DNA of 20,520 nt from positions 1-20,520 of IMG/VR virus record IMGVR_UViG_3300030110_001695. One strand, given 5' to 3'. This document shows positions 1 to 6,980 of the stretch, piece by piece. How positions within the stretch are numbered: the stretch's first letter is position 1; every line of letters starts with the position of its first letter. A model generated the notes under the pieces. That model was given only the letters and a program-made list of their open reading frames with translations. It was not told where the DNA came from and ran no database searches. The stretch is from a virus. A program made the translations under genes and the position numbers.

Positions 1-26
1 CAGGAAAGGTAAGGAGAGCGTAATTA

Positions 27-1085
27 ATGGCTACTTTTGAAGCTGAAGTTGAAGTACTTACTGGGATAACGATTGACACTTCTGGGACTGTTCCAACTAG
101 AAACCAGCTTAGTCAGTTTCTTTCAGATGCCTCTGTTGATATATTAAATTCATTACCTCAAGATGTAGTAGCTAAGTATGCAACTGATGTTCAGACATTA
201 AATAATTCGACAACTAAAATGGATACTGTAGGTCATGGCCCAATCGTAGGTGTTTTTAGATTAGATGCTGATAGTGGTGGTGTAGACAAACCATGTAGAC
301 TGGTTCCCGTTTCGCAAAGAGGTCAAGTTCAGGATTCTAATGATATGAATTTTGCAACAGCTAGTGACCCTGTTTACTTGTATTACGATGAACAGTTAGA
401 GGTTTACCCTACTCCAACAGCAAATCAAACAGCTAGGATTCTTTATAATGATTATGTGACTATAGATGCCAATACTGACATTTCTGGACTGTCTCAGTTG
501 CCACAGGGAGCACTTAGGTTGTATGCACTGTATGGTGCTTATAAAACACTTCAGGCTAACATGGCTAGGCTTATAGCTGGCACAGGAGTCAGCACTGCTC
601 TTGGTTTGATAAAGACAGCGGTAGACCAAGCGGCCACAGCGGCAGGCAAATTTTTATCAGCCGATAGCGATTCTGTATTTGGAGATGAGGCTACTTTTTT
701 AACGAGTGACTCTCAACTTACAAGGGTCAAAGATGCTTTAGACAATGCAGAGAAGATTGTAGATGATGGTGCTAACTCTCCAACAGGAAATTCGGCTGGT
801 GATGCGGCATCTTATTTATATACAGATGAAGATACAGAATTATTAAATGGAGCATTGAGTATAGCCAGCTCTGAGATAAACAGAGCACAGGCTCACCTTT
901 CTGAATGGAACGCTATAGGTGACATGAGAGTAAAAGAAGTCAATGCGGCTTTATCTGAGGCTCAGGGTTATGCTAATGAAGTTCAGGCTAGATTAGCTGA
1001 CAATGCATCAAGGTATGACCAGTATTCAAAGTTGTCTGAAAGATATTATTCTGAATATAAAGATGGATTAGCTAACTTAAGGTAG
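27..1085 (+). CDS. Virion structural protein, probably neck/connector (352 aa)
   Basis: Probable virion protein of the head-tail neck, by position and general character; no catalytic motif is visible. The N-terminal ~170 residues are a mixed helix/strand region with the segment LYYDEQLEVYPTP (about residues 118-130), a pattern I associate with phage connector or adaptor proteins. Residues about 170-215 are alanine-rich helix, and the last ~90 residues are a charged helix likely to form a coiled coil, ending in a Tyr-rich stretch (YSKLSERYYSEY). The start is well supported: AAGGAG at 11-16 lies 10 bases before the ATG. The next gene begins 6 bases after the stop, so the two are probably co-transcribed. 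The family is inferred, not proven; the protein could equally be a tail accessory protein. Confidence 0.6.
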   Translation: MATFEAEVEVLTGITIDTSGTVPTRNQLSQFLSDASVDILNSLPQDVVAKYATDVQTLNNSTTKMDTVGHGPIVGVFRLDADSGGVDKPCRLVPVSQRGQVQDSNDMNFATASDPVYLYYDEQLEVYPTPTANQTARILYNDYVTIDANTDISGLSQLPQGALRLYALYGAYKTLQANMARLIAGTGVSTALGLIKTAVDQAATAAGKFLSADSDSVFGDEATFLTSDSQLTRVKDALDNAEKIVDDGANSPTGNSAGDAASYLYTDEDTELLNGALSIASSEINRAQAHLSEWNAIGDMRVKEVNAALSEAQGYANEVQARLADNASRYDQYSKLSERYYSEYKDGLANLR

Positions 1086-1091
1086 GTAAAT

Positions 1092-1442
1092 ATGGCAATA
1101 CATTCTTTAACAGTAGAAAAAATTATTAGTAGGGTAAGACAAGTTTTTCCTAATGCACCTGAAACATATATTATTTCATTAATTAATGATGCTATAAATG
1201 AACTAGGTCAATACTCACAAAAATCAATGTCTGCTAAGATAAACATAGTAGCAAATCAAACATTTTACGATTTATCAGATAGTGCAACAGATTCCAGTAG
1301 TAATGCAATGGGCGTTAATAAGGTTTATAGAGTGGATGTAATGGACAATGATGGTGACTACATAAGAATTCCTAGGGTTCTAGATGGAGAGCCATTAATG
1401 TTTGACAACACGTCTGAATCTGCAATAGAGGAGCCTTCATAA
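1092..1442 (+). CDS. Head-tail adaptor-like protein, N-terminal-type domain (116 aa)
   Basis: Small virion-type protein. Residues 5-45 form two helices containing YIISLINDAINELGQYS, the helical opening common in phage head-tail adaptor proteins, followed by a strand-rich half (VYRVDVMDNDGDYIRIPRV) and an acidic tail ending EEPS. Its stop codon overlaps the start of the next gene by one base (TAATG), so the two products are probably made in equal amounts by translational coupling. Together the two ORFs total 258 residues, which raises the possibility that they make up one adaptor split in two (see findings). No enzyme motif is seen. The neck role is inferred from position between a connector-like gene and the fibre. 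Confidence 0.6.
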   Translation: MAIHSLTVEKIISRVRQVFPNAPETYIISLINDAINELGQYSQKSMSAKINIVANQTFYDLSDSATDSSSNAMGVNKVYRVDVMDNDGDYIRIPRVLDGEPLMFDNTSESAIEEPS

Positions 1443-1870
1443 TGGCAAGTAATATTAAATATCCAGAAGATAAAGTATTATATTTTATAAGAGGAGACCA
1501 TTTAGGTTTAATCACTACTTTTTCATCAACAAATGAATCAAGGACAGACAGAAAGGCTTATCAGGGATTTGACCATGCGGTTACAAATGGCTTGTTAATT
1601 CATTACTATGGTAACCCTAATAAGGTTACAGCGATAACAGATACTCCAGACGTTGACAATCTATATCATTCTGCGATTGTAGATTATGTAAAAAAATGTT
1701 TATACATGGATAGGGCTGGTAGCACCTCTGATGCTAATCAAGCACAAATAGCAATGAATCTAATGATGAGACATGAAAGAAAATTTGATATGGCCGTTAC
1801 AAAACACGGCACAAAGAAAAGAAGTAAAACGGGAGGAACCAGAGCAGTCGTTCCAGCTAGTTTTACTTAA
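1442..1870 (+). CDS. Head-tail adaptor-like protein, C-terminal-type domain (142 aa)
   Basis: The first half is strand-rich (KVLYFIRGDHLGLIT, then GLLIHYYGNP). The second half is helical (LYHSAIVDYVKKCLYMDRAG, then QIAMNLMMRHERKFDMAV) and ends in a basic, Gly/Thr-rich tail (KKRSKTGGTRAVVP). A beta domain followed by two helices that pack against the portal or tail is typical of neck adaptor proteins. This is a comparison of architecture, not a domain hit. Translation probably depends on ribosomes finishing the upstream gene, because start and stop overlap by one base and no separate ribosome-binding site is obvious. A 100-base non-coding gap with a hairpin follows, so this gene ends the connector block. 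Confidence 0.6.
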   Translation: MASNIKYPEDKVLYFIRGDHLGLITTFSSTNESRTDRKAYQGFDHAVTNGLLIHYYGNPNKVTAITDTPDVDNLYHSAIVDYVKKCLYMDRAGSTSDANQAQIAMNLMMRHERKFDMAVTKHGTKKRSKTGGTRAVVPASFT

Positions 1871-1883
1871 TATAATTGTTTGT

Positions 1884-1922
1884 TTATATGTCTTGAGATG
1901 AGGTATCTTTAAAGACATATAA
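1884..1922 (+). repeat. 11-bp perfect inverted repeat / hairpin in the fibre leader
   Basis: The arms TTATATGTCTT (1884-1894) and AAGACATATAA (1912-1922) are exact reverse complements. Inside them AGAT (1896-1899) pairs with ATCT (1905-1908) across a 5-base loop, so the RNA could form one long, slightly bulged hairpin. It lies in the only long gap of the left half, between the connector genes and the tail fibre. It could end or slow transcription of the connector block, be an RNase processing site, or be an operator. The sequence after it (TTTACTATAT) is only partly U-rich, so a classical terminator is not certain. Confidence 0.7.
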
Positions 1923-1923
1923 T
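1893..1923 (+). promoter_or_regulatory. Possible sigma70-type promoter for the fibre/late genes
   Basis: TTGAGA at 1893-1898 (five of six matches to TTGACA) is followed, 19 bases later, by a perfect TATAAT at 1918-1923. The spacing is longer than the usual 17, and the genome is AT-rich, so a chance match is possible. The -10 box falls inside the right arm of the inverted repeat, which would let a DNA-binding protein or the hairpin control both. The fibre start codon is about 45 bases downstream of the -10 box. Confidence 0.35.
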
Positions 1924-1971
1924 TTACTATATGGATGCTTTAAGCGGTGGTGGAGGAATATAGGATAAATT

Positions 1972-4728
1972 ATGGCAAATCAATTCACCACAAAAGAAGT
2001 ACTGAACAAAGTACTATTAGACTCTTCAGGAAACGCCGTCACGGCAAATTCAGTAACTACACAAGAAGCTTTTAATTCAGCTTTAGACACCACAAACAAC
2101 AGATTAAATATGTCCCTAGCCGGAGGTACAATTTCTGGTGATGTAACTATATCTGGAGACCTTACTATTTCTGGTAGCAATACTTATACATATGACGAGC
2201 AAATAGATGGTCAACTATGGCTAAAAGATTCAACGGCTAGTGGCTCAGGTAAAGGTGGTCATTTGAGGTTGTTTAGTGACGATGATGCGGCTATGGCGGC
2301 AGGCGACAGATTGGGAGTTATAGAGTTTGCTGGAGCAGAAGACACCTCTCACACTATAACAGTTGGAGCTAGAATTGAAGCTTTGGCAGAGTCCACATAT
2401 ACAGCTTCTGAAAATGGTTCTTCTTTATCATTTTATACTACTGATGGTAATGCTTCTCAATCTGAAGTTTTGAAATTAGATTCAAACAAACTTGCTACTT
2501 TTTCTGGCAATCTTACTTTTACTCATAGCGGTGCAACTATATCATCAACTCTTGGGTTTTTACAATTAAGAACACTTGAAGGTGATAAGAATATGTTAAT
2601 TGACTGTGGTGATAAATTTAAGTTTAGAGATATGGATAGTGGTAATGCAGTTAGAGTCGCTATTGATTCAGCAAATGGTAATCTTTCCATAGGTACAGAA
2701 ACAGCTACAAATAACCTTCATATCGAAGCAACTGCTGGTGATGGGGGTATAACTATACATAGTGCGACAAATACTGGAAATGCCGTTATTTTAGATGCGG
2801 CTAGAACAGGAACGGATAATGGAATAGGTACTATAGTTGGCAAGTGGGATGGTACAGATATTGGTTATATGGGATTTTTTAGTGGTAGTAATACTGGTAG
2901 TAAAGGTGGTGTATTAAAATTTGCCACTGCACCTAATGGTGGCTCTGCTACTGTTGCACTTACAATAGGCTCTGACCAATCGTCTACCTTTAGTGGAGTA
3001 ACAACTATAAAAACAGATTCATCTCCAGCTTTTATGGTTGACGATGCAAATGGAGATACTCAATTTCAAGTCAATGTAAACGCATCAGATGGAGCAGAAA
3101 TAGAAGTAAGTGATGGTGGTAGCGATGGAAGAGTAAGATTTTCTGCAAGGTCAGGTGGATATAACTACATTACCAATGCTGGAACTTGTCGGTTGGGCAT
3201 AGGAACTGACTCACCATCAGAATTACTGCATTTAGAATCAGCAGAACCAGTATTAAGATTTACAGATTCAGACGATAGTAATTATCATCATATTTTTGCA
3301 TCATCAGATGACCTTTACATTAGCGCAGATAGAGGTGAAACTGGTACTAGTGCTGGAAATCTAATTTTTAGAGTTGGTGGCACAAATGTAAAAATGAAAT
3401 TAGATGTAAACTCTAGAATATCACTTGGAAATAATGATTCTAGTGGTGTAGCAACTAATACAATATTCGGTTATCAAACGGCAAATGTTTTAGCGAGTGG
3501 AGCATTAGAAAATACATTATATGGATACCAATGTGGATTGGCACTTAGTACAGGAGATTATAACACGGCATTTGGGGCTTTAGCTTTAAAAACAGAAGAT
3601 GTTGGTCAAGGTACTACCGCTATTGGTACTTCTGCTTTGTTTAGTCAAAATACAGCCTCTCAAGGCTTTTCGCATAATACTGGTGTTGGTCTATCAACAT
3701 CTTATTATAATGTTACTGGCGTAAATAATACAGCTATTGGCTCTAATGCTATGCTTGGAGTATCAGGAAATAGTCACTCTAATAATACAGCAATTGGATT
3801 TGAGGCTTTAAAAGTTGTAACAACTGGTCATTCTAATGTTGCAATCGGAGCTGGTGCTGGAGACGCTTTAGTGAACGGAGTTGAAAATGTCATTATAGGT
3901 AAAAACGCAGAAGCAAATTCTACAGATGCTGGTAATTGTATAGTAATAGGTTCGACAGCAACTGGAAAAGACCACAACTCAGTAACGCTTGGTAATGCAT
4001 CTGTAACTGATGTTTACATGGCACAAAATAGTGGTGCTACAGTTCATGCAAGACATATGAATTTAATTGATTCAGTAGACAATGCAAGTGGTGGTATTTT
4101 AAATTTAAAAAATGATAGAGACAATCCAGCAGATAACGATGAAGCTGGTAGAATTTATATGTATGCAGATGATGATGGTGGAAATGCAACAGAAGCAATA
4201 TTGATGATTGGTAGAATGACTGATGTAACTGATGGAACTGAAGATTCAGATTTAAGAATATATACATATAATAATGGAACTGCTGTCAATACGCTACAAT
4301 TATCGTCAGGAGCATTATCAAAAAATTCAGGTAGTTTTAAAATAGACCATCCACTTGAGTCTAAAAAAGATACTCATCATTTAGTTCATAGTTTTGTTGA
4401 AGCTCCACAAGCAGATAATATTTACAGAGGTAAAGCAACTCTTTCAAGTGGTTCTGTTGAGATAAATCTAGATACAGTTTCAGGAATGTCAGAAGGCACA
4501 TTTGTATTGCTAAACACAGATATACAATGTTTCACATCTAATGAATCCGACTGGGATGCTGTAAAAGGTTCTGTAAGTGGAAACATACTTACTATATCTT
4601 GTCAAAACACAGATTCAACTGCAACTGTATCTTGGTTAGTTATAGGTGAAAGACAAGACCAGCATATGCTAGATACGAATTGGACTGATGAGAATGGTAA
4701 GGTAATAGTAGAACCATTAAAAAATTAA
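1972..4728 (+). CDS. Tail fibre / receptor-binding protein with YadA-like repeats (918 aa)
   Basis: Probable host-recognition fibre. The N-terminus (about residues 1-50) is a helical anchor-like segment. It is followed by a beta-repeat start (SGDVTISGDLTISG, about 55-68) and a long Gly/Ser/Thr/Asn-rich shaft. Residues about 490-690 hold repeats of the YadA-head type (NTAFGALAL, TTAIGTSAL, NTAIGSNAM, NTAIGFEAL, NVAIGAGAG), which fold as a trimeric left-handed beta-roll in known adhesins. The C-terminus (about 785-918, from HPLESKK to IGERQD) is a separate globular domain and is not an S74 chaperone. Possible ribosome-binding sites are TAGGA at 1961-1965 (6 bases before the ATG) and GGAGGA further upstream. 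Low-complexity beta repeats, trimerisation and receptor binding fit the family; the actual receptor cannot be read. Confidence 0.85.
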   Translation: MANQFTTKEVLNKVLLDSSGNAVTANSVTTQEAFNSALDTTNNRLNMSLAGGTISGDVTISGDLTISGSNTYTYDEQIDGQLWLKDSTASGSGKGGHLRLFSDDDAAMAAGDRLGVIEFAGAEDTSHTITVGARIEALAESTYTASENGSSLSFYTTDGNASQSEVLKLDSNKLATFSGNLTFTHSGATISSTLGFLQLRTLEGDKNMLIDCGDKFKFRDMDSGNAVRVAIDSANGNLSIGTETATNNLHIEATAGDGGITIHSATNTGNAVILDAARTGTDNGIGTIVGKWDGTDIGYMGFFSGSNTGSKGGVLKFATAPNGGSATVALTIGSDQSSTFSGVTTIKTDSSPAFMVDDANGDTQFQVNVNASDGAEIEVSDGGSDGRVRFSARSGGYNYITNAGTCRLGIGTDSPSELLHLESAEPVLRFTDSDDSNYHHIFASSDDLYISADRGETGTSAGNLIFRVGGTNVKMKLDVNSRISLGNNDSSGVATNTIFGYQTANVLASGALENTLYGYQCGLALSTGDYNTAFGALALKTEDVGQGTTAIGTSALFSQNTASQGFSHNTGVGLSTSYYNVTGVNNTAIGSNAMLGVSGNSHSNNTAIGFEALKVVTTGHSNVAIGAGAGDALVNGVENVIIGKNAEANSTDAGNCIVIGSTATGKDHNSVTLGNASVTDVYMAQNSGATVHARHMNLIDSVDNASGGILNLKNDRDNPADNDEAGRIYMYADDDGGNATEAILMIGRMTDVTDGTEDSDLRIYTYNNGTAVNTLQLSSGALSKNSGSFKIDHPLESKKDTHHLVHSFVEAPQADNIYRGKATLSSGSVEINLDTVSGMSEGTFVLLNTDIQCFTSNESDWDAVKGSVSGNILTISCQNTDSTATVSWLVIGERQDQHMLDTNWTDENGKVIVEPLKN

Positions 4729-4750
4729 TTAACTAACAAGGAGCTAAATA

Positions 4751-5002
4751 ATGGCTAAAAAAGAAAATCAATCGCCAAAGTTAATGCTTAATGATGTCGA
4801 GTATGATGTCAATGAGGACTTAAACGATGAGCAAAAGCAGATGTATTTACATTTGAAAAATATAGACGATAAGATAAACAGTAATATGTTTATGCAAGAG
4901 CAGTTAGCAGTTAATAAAAACGCTTTTGTAAAATTGCTTGAAGAGTCGTTAGCTAAGTCTAATGACCCATCACCTCACGACCCCGGAGACGAAAACGACT
5001 AA
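4751..5002 (+). CDS. Small acidic phage protein, DUF6447-like (83 aa)
   Basis: The sequence opens PKLMLNDVEYDVNEDLNDEQK, a short beta hairpin then a helix, followed by a long charged helix (residues 25-70) and an acidic, proline-containing tail. This layout recalls the small phage family DUF6447 (target sequence, then a coiled coil); the match is from memory and approximate. Function is unknown; by position it may be a fibre accessory, chaperone or minor virion protein. AAGGAG at 4739-4744 gives a good ribosome-binding site. The stop overlaps the next start by one base (TAATG). Confidence 0.65.
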   Translation: MAKKENQSPKLMLNDVEYDVNEDLNDEQKQMYLHLKNIDDKINSNMFMQEQLAVNKNAFVKLLEESLAKSNDPSPHDPGDEND

Positions 5003-5451
5003 TGATTATAAGAAAGTCTAGTCAAGGTTACTATATTAGAATATATAGAAACAATACCAAGGGTGCAACTCGCACTAGAACCTATGCAGATGGTACTGTT
5101 GAAACTCTTACTTATCCCTCATCTTACGACTACTTTGTGGTCGTAGATGGGGAGATACTTAAAAAAACAAATAGTTTTAAAGTGGCAGAAGAGTTTTATG
5201 TTGAAGAGTGTGCTAAGAAATATAGTAATGGACATGGTAGGTTTGTAATTGGAGAACATCATATTGTTAATGGTGTAGCAACAAGTCAAATTGACTATCC
5301 AACAATGGATAATACAAAGGCAGAGATACAAGATTTTTACGATAAAAGAAATATAAGCTATTCAAGTTCTGAAACTAAATCAGAGTTGCTTTCTAGAATA
5401 ATTCCTATGATGGCTGGAGACAATGAAGTATCTAAGCATATAAAGGTATAA
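5002..5451 (+). CDS. Hypothetical protein with C-terminal HeH/LEM-like motif (149 aa)
   Basis: I do not recognise the whole protein. Residues 1-90 are strand-rich, with many Tyr residues and the turn TYADGTVETLTYPSSYDY. Residues about 108-137 (TKAEIQDFYDKRNI, then TKSELLSRI) have the two-helix pattern of HeH/LEM or SAP-like motifs. Those motifs occur at the ends of several phage structural proteins and sometimes bind DNA. It is translationally coupled to the gene before it (1-base overlap) and followed after 1 base by the next gene, so it belongs to a three-gene accessory unit between fibre and lysis cassette. A virion role is a guess. Confidence 0.6.
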   Translation: MIIRKSSQGYYIRIYRNNTKGATRTRTYADGTVETLTYPSSYDYFVVVDGEILKKTNSFKVAEEFYVEECAKKYSNGHGRFVIGEHHIVNGVATSQIDYPTMDNTKAEIQDFYDKRNISYSSSETKSELLSRIIPMMAGDNEVSKHIKV

Positions 5452-5452
5452 T

Positions 5453-5761
5453 ATGAGTTTATATAAATACACACAGAAAGAAGCCGCTAATCTATTAATA
5501 GGTCAAAATGGTTTTGACGTTATAGGTGAGCACGATACTACTGTTGTTAATCCAGACACGGGTTCTTGGGTTGCTATACAGGCATTAGGTAAAGACTCTA
5601 GTGGTACAACTGAATTTTTAAAGATAAAGGTTACATCTAATATAGGCGACAACATTAGTTCTTTTGTTAACTTAATACCCGGAGAAATACTATATGGTAA
5701 TTTTAGTGGCATTGTTAATCACACAGATTCTACAGCAGTATGCATAGCCTACAGAGGGTAA
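5453..5761 (+). CDS. Small beta-rich phage protein, possible virion decoration (102 aa)
   Basis: Predicted to be almost all beta strand after a short helix (KYTQKEAANLLIGQNGF). Segments include GSWVAIQALGKDSSG, FLKIKVTSNIGD and LIPGEILYGNFSGI, ending AVCIAYRG. Short proteins of this kind are common in phage virions as decoration or tail-tip proteins and would not be enzymes. There is one base between the previous stop and this ATG, with AAAGG about 8 bases upstream. It is the last gene before the membrane/peptide cassette. The role is inferred from fold type and position only. Confidence 0.55.
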   Translation: MSLYKYTQKEAANLLIGQNGFDVIGEHDTTVVNPDTGSWVAIQALGKDSSGTTEFLKIKVTSNIGDNISSFVNLIPGEILYGNFSGIVNHTDSTAVCIAYRG

Positions 5762-5775
5762 GAAGGACATATAGG

Positions 5776-5853
5776 ATGAAAAGAAGGTTAGGCATGAAAA
5801 AGTTATCTATGTGGCAAAAAATTAAAAACTGGTTTAAAAATAAAATAAAATGA
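5776..5853 (+). CDS. Cationic amphipathic 25-residue peptide
   Basis: A short ORF that is probably real. AGAAGGA at 5761-5767 sits 8 bases before the ATG, and the stop overlaps a following ATG (ATGA at 5850-5853). The product has ten Lys/Arg and no Asp or Glu in 25 residues. Its C-terminal half (KLSMWQKIKNWFKNKIK) places L10, W13, I16, W19, F20 and I24 on one face of a helix and lysines on the other, the classic membrane-active antimicrobial-peptide pattern. A second in-frame ATG (5794) has its own AGAAGG and would give 19 residues. No signal peptide is present, so it would act from the cytosol or after release. It opens the lysis-like cassette; a lysis or membrane role is inferred, not shown. 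Confidence 0.6.
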   Translation: MKRRLGMKKLSMWQKIKNWFKNKIK

Positions 5854-5877
5854 ATAAAAGGATTATAGGGTTAAAAA

Positions 5878-6120
5878 ATGGAGACTTTAAAGTTGTTGAT
5901 ACGAGCTACGATGCTCATGTTAGCTATAGTTTTAATAGGGGGTTGCGGTCAGGGTTGGAGCGTGGGGGGAATACAGCTAACGCCACAAGATACGGTTACA
6001 AATACAGTCTTTATAGAAGTAATGGGAGCTGATTCGGTGATTCATTATTATCATGGTACTGTATACTCTCAATCAAATTGGTGTTGGATTCATCATCAAT
6101 TTGAAGATGTGGTTAAATGA
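5878..6120 (+). CDS. Small lipoprotein, possible outer-membrane spanin-like partner (80 aa)
   Basis: The N-terminus has K5 and R9, a hydrophobic core (residues 11-20) and IGGC with Cys23 as the lipidation site, so a signal-peptidase-II lipoprotein with a ~58-residue mature part is predicted. The mature part contains TVFIEVMGADSVIHYYHG and a Trp/Cys/His-rich stretch (NWCWIHHQF). Its stop overlaps the start of a membrane/coiled-coil protein (ATGA). Such a pair resembles the o-spanin/i-spanin pairs that fuse the inner and outer membranes of Gram-negative hosts at lysis, though the order here is reversed. There is a weak AGGG before the ATG. An overlapping ORF at 5850-6032 in another frame has no such signals. 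The lipoprotein call is firm; the spanin role is a hypothesis. Confidence 0.7.
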   Translation: METLKLLIRATMLMLAIVLIGGCGQGWSVGGIQLTPQDTVTNTVFIEVMGADSVIHYYHGTVYSQSNWCWIHHQFEDVVK

Positions 6121-6437
6121 GTGGAAAGCCAAATACAGCTAGAAGTTATCGCACTGCCATTCTTGATGATAATGCCATTGTTAGCATTAATCTTAAATGG
6201 TTGGGGCAAATTTTTATTTTGGTTGCCGCATTGGTTTATGGTTATTGGCAAATTGAAAGTAGGATTAAGACGTTGGAAAATCAAGTGGCAACTGCGGATG
6301 AACAAATTGAAAACTTACTTAGCAAACATATTGCAGAAGAAGAAATAGAAAGACAAGAATTGGCAGACAAAATTTCTTTTTACGAAAAAGAGTTTAACAT
6401 CAATCCTTTATCTTGGGGTAAGAAAAAGCGGAAATAG
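6117..6437 (+). CDS. Membrane/coiled-coil protein, inner-membrane spanin-like (106 aa)
   Basis: Residues about 27-46 (LKWLGQIFILVAALVYGYW) form one transmembrane helix. Residues 47-93 are a heptad-like charged helix (ESRIKTLENQV, then EEIERQELADKI), and the protein ends in a basic tail (GKKKRK). One N-terminal membrane anchor plus a periplasmic coiled coil is the layout of i-spanins (Rz type). The start overlaps the stop of the lipoprotein gene. There is no clear ribosome-binding site, so coupling is likely. It could instead be a holin-associated or superinfection protein. A second frame of this gene also encodes a hydrophobic ORF (see findings). Confidence 0.65.
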   Translation: MSGKPNTARSYRTAILDDNAIVSINLKWLGQIFILVAALVYGYWQIESRIKTLENQVATADEQIENLLSKHIAEEEIERQELADKISFYEKEFNINPLSWGKKKRK

Positions 6438-6438
6438 C

Positions 6439-6768
6439 ATGGATACACAGACAATATTAGAAAGTTATAGCACACTTGGAGCAACTGGATTTTGTGTTGT
6501 ATTTTTAGGTTACATGCTGGTAAACCTAACTAAGTCTCAGACTGCACAAAATGAAAGTTTAGACAACTTAGCAGTTAGTCAAGCAAAAAGCGAAGAGACT
6601 ATTACAAATGTAGAAGGCATTTTACTGAAGTTGTTAGACAGGATTCAAAGAGAGTCTGAGAATCAACAAGGTTCGTCTTCACGCAGGCACGAAGCACTTA
6701 TGAAAGAAGTTGATGACCTTTCAGATAAGATAAGTTACATGTCAGGTAGAATTAATGGTGGGAGATAA
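6439..6768 (+). CDS. Holin-like membrane protein, BhlA-type architecture (109 aa)
   Basis: An N-terminal transmembrane helix (about residues 11-30, GATGFCVVFLGYMLVNL) is followed by a hydrophilic coiled coil to the C-terminus (NVEGILLKLLDRIQ, then LMKEVDDLSDKISYM). This topology matches BhlA/UviB-type small phage proteins that act as holins or holin partners. It is a match of layout, not a proven family member. It begins 1 base after the preceding stop, and its own stop overlaps the next start by one base, so the run of membrane genes is translated as a coupled set. A pore-forming function is plausible but unproven. Confidence 0.55.
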   Translation: MDTQTILESYSTLGATGFCVVFLGYMLVNLTKSQTAQNESLDNLAVSQAKSEETITNVEGILLKLLDRIQRESENQQGSSSRRHEALMKEVDDLSDKISYMSGRINGGR

Positions 6769-6980
6769 TGGAAAATAGTGAAATATATGCACTGCTTGTA
6801 AAACACGATGAAAGACTTAAAAATATTTACTCTGTTTTAAATAGGGTAGAGAAACATCTAGAAAAGTTAAATGGTAAAGTTGAGAATCACGAAAGGTCAA
6901 TCGCTAAGATGCAAGTCTTAGGCACTGTGGCTGTGGTTGGCTTACCAATAATAATAAACGTAATAATGAGGTTAGTATAA
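6768..6980 (+). CDS. XhlA-like lysis-associated protein (70 aa)
   Basis: Residues 5-47 form a charged coiled coil (ERLKNIYSVLNRVEKHLEKL) and residues about 49-69 a C-terminal membrane anchor (VLGTVAVVGLPIIINVIM) ending in Arg-Leu-Val. Length, order and character match the haemolysin XhlA family. Its members are cell-surface-associated phage or prophage lysis proteins that work with a holin such as XhlB. The partner here could be the BhlA-like product of the preceding gene. Start and stop overlap both neighbours by one base (TAATG). This is the best family match in the cassette but still rests on pattern recognition. Confidence 0.6.
   Translation: MENSEIYALLVKHDERLKNIYSVLNRVEKHLEKLNGKVENHERSIAKMQVLGTVAVVGLPIIINVIMRLV

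Noticed and set aside
3470-4030. Possible CRISPR-like or tandem DNA repeats in the fibre gene
   Set aside because: The periodicity is at protein level (N-T-A-I-G repeats); the DNA copies vary in sequence and spacing and have no spacers.
4037-4267. Minus-strand ORF rich in Leu and His inside the fibre gene
   Set aside because: It is a shadow of the low-complexity repeats of the fibre frame; no start context and an unlikely composition.
5850-6032. A 60-aa ORF overlapping the lipoprotein gene in another frame, its ATG coupled to the 25-aa peptide stop
   Set aside because: It has no ribosome-binding site of its own, no recognisable domain or signal, and the overlapping lipoprotein frame has a clear lipobox. 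Coupling alone is weak support.
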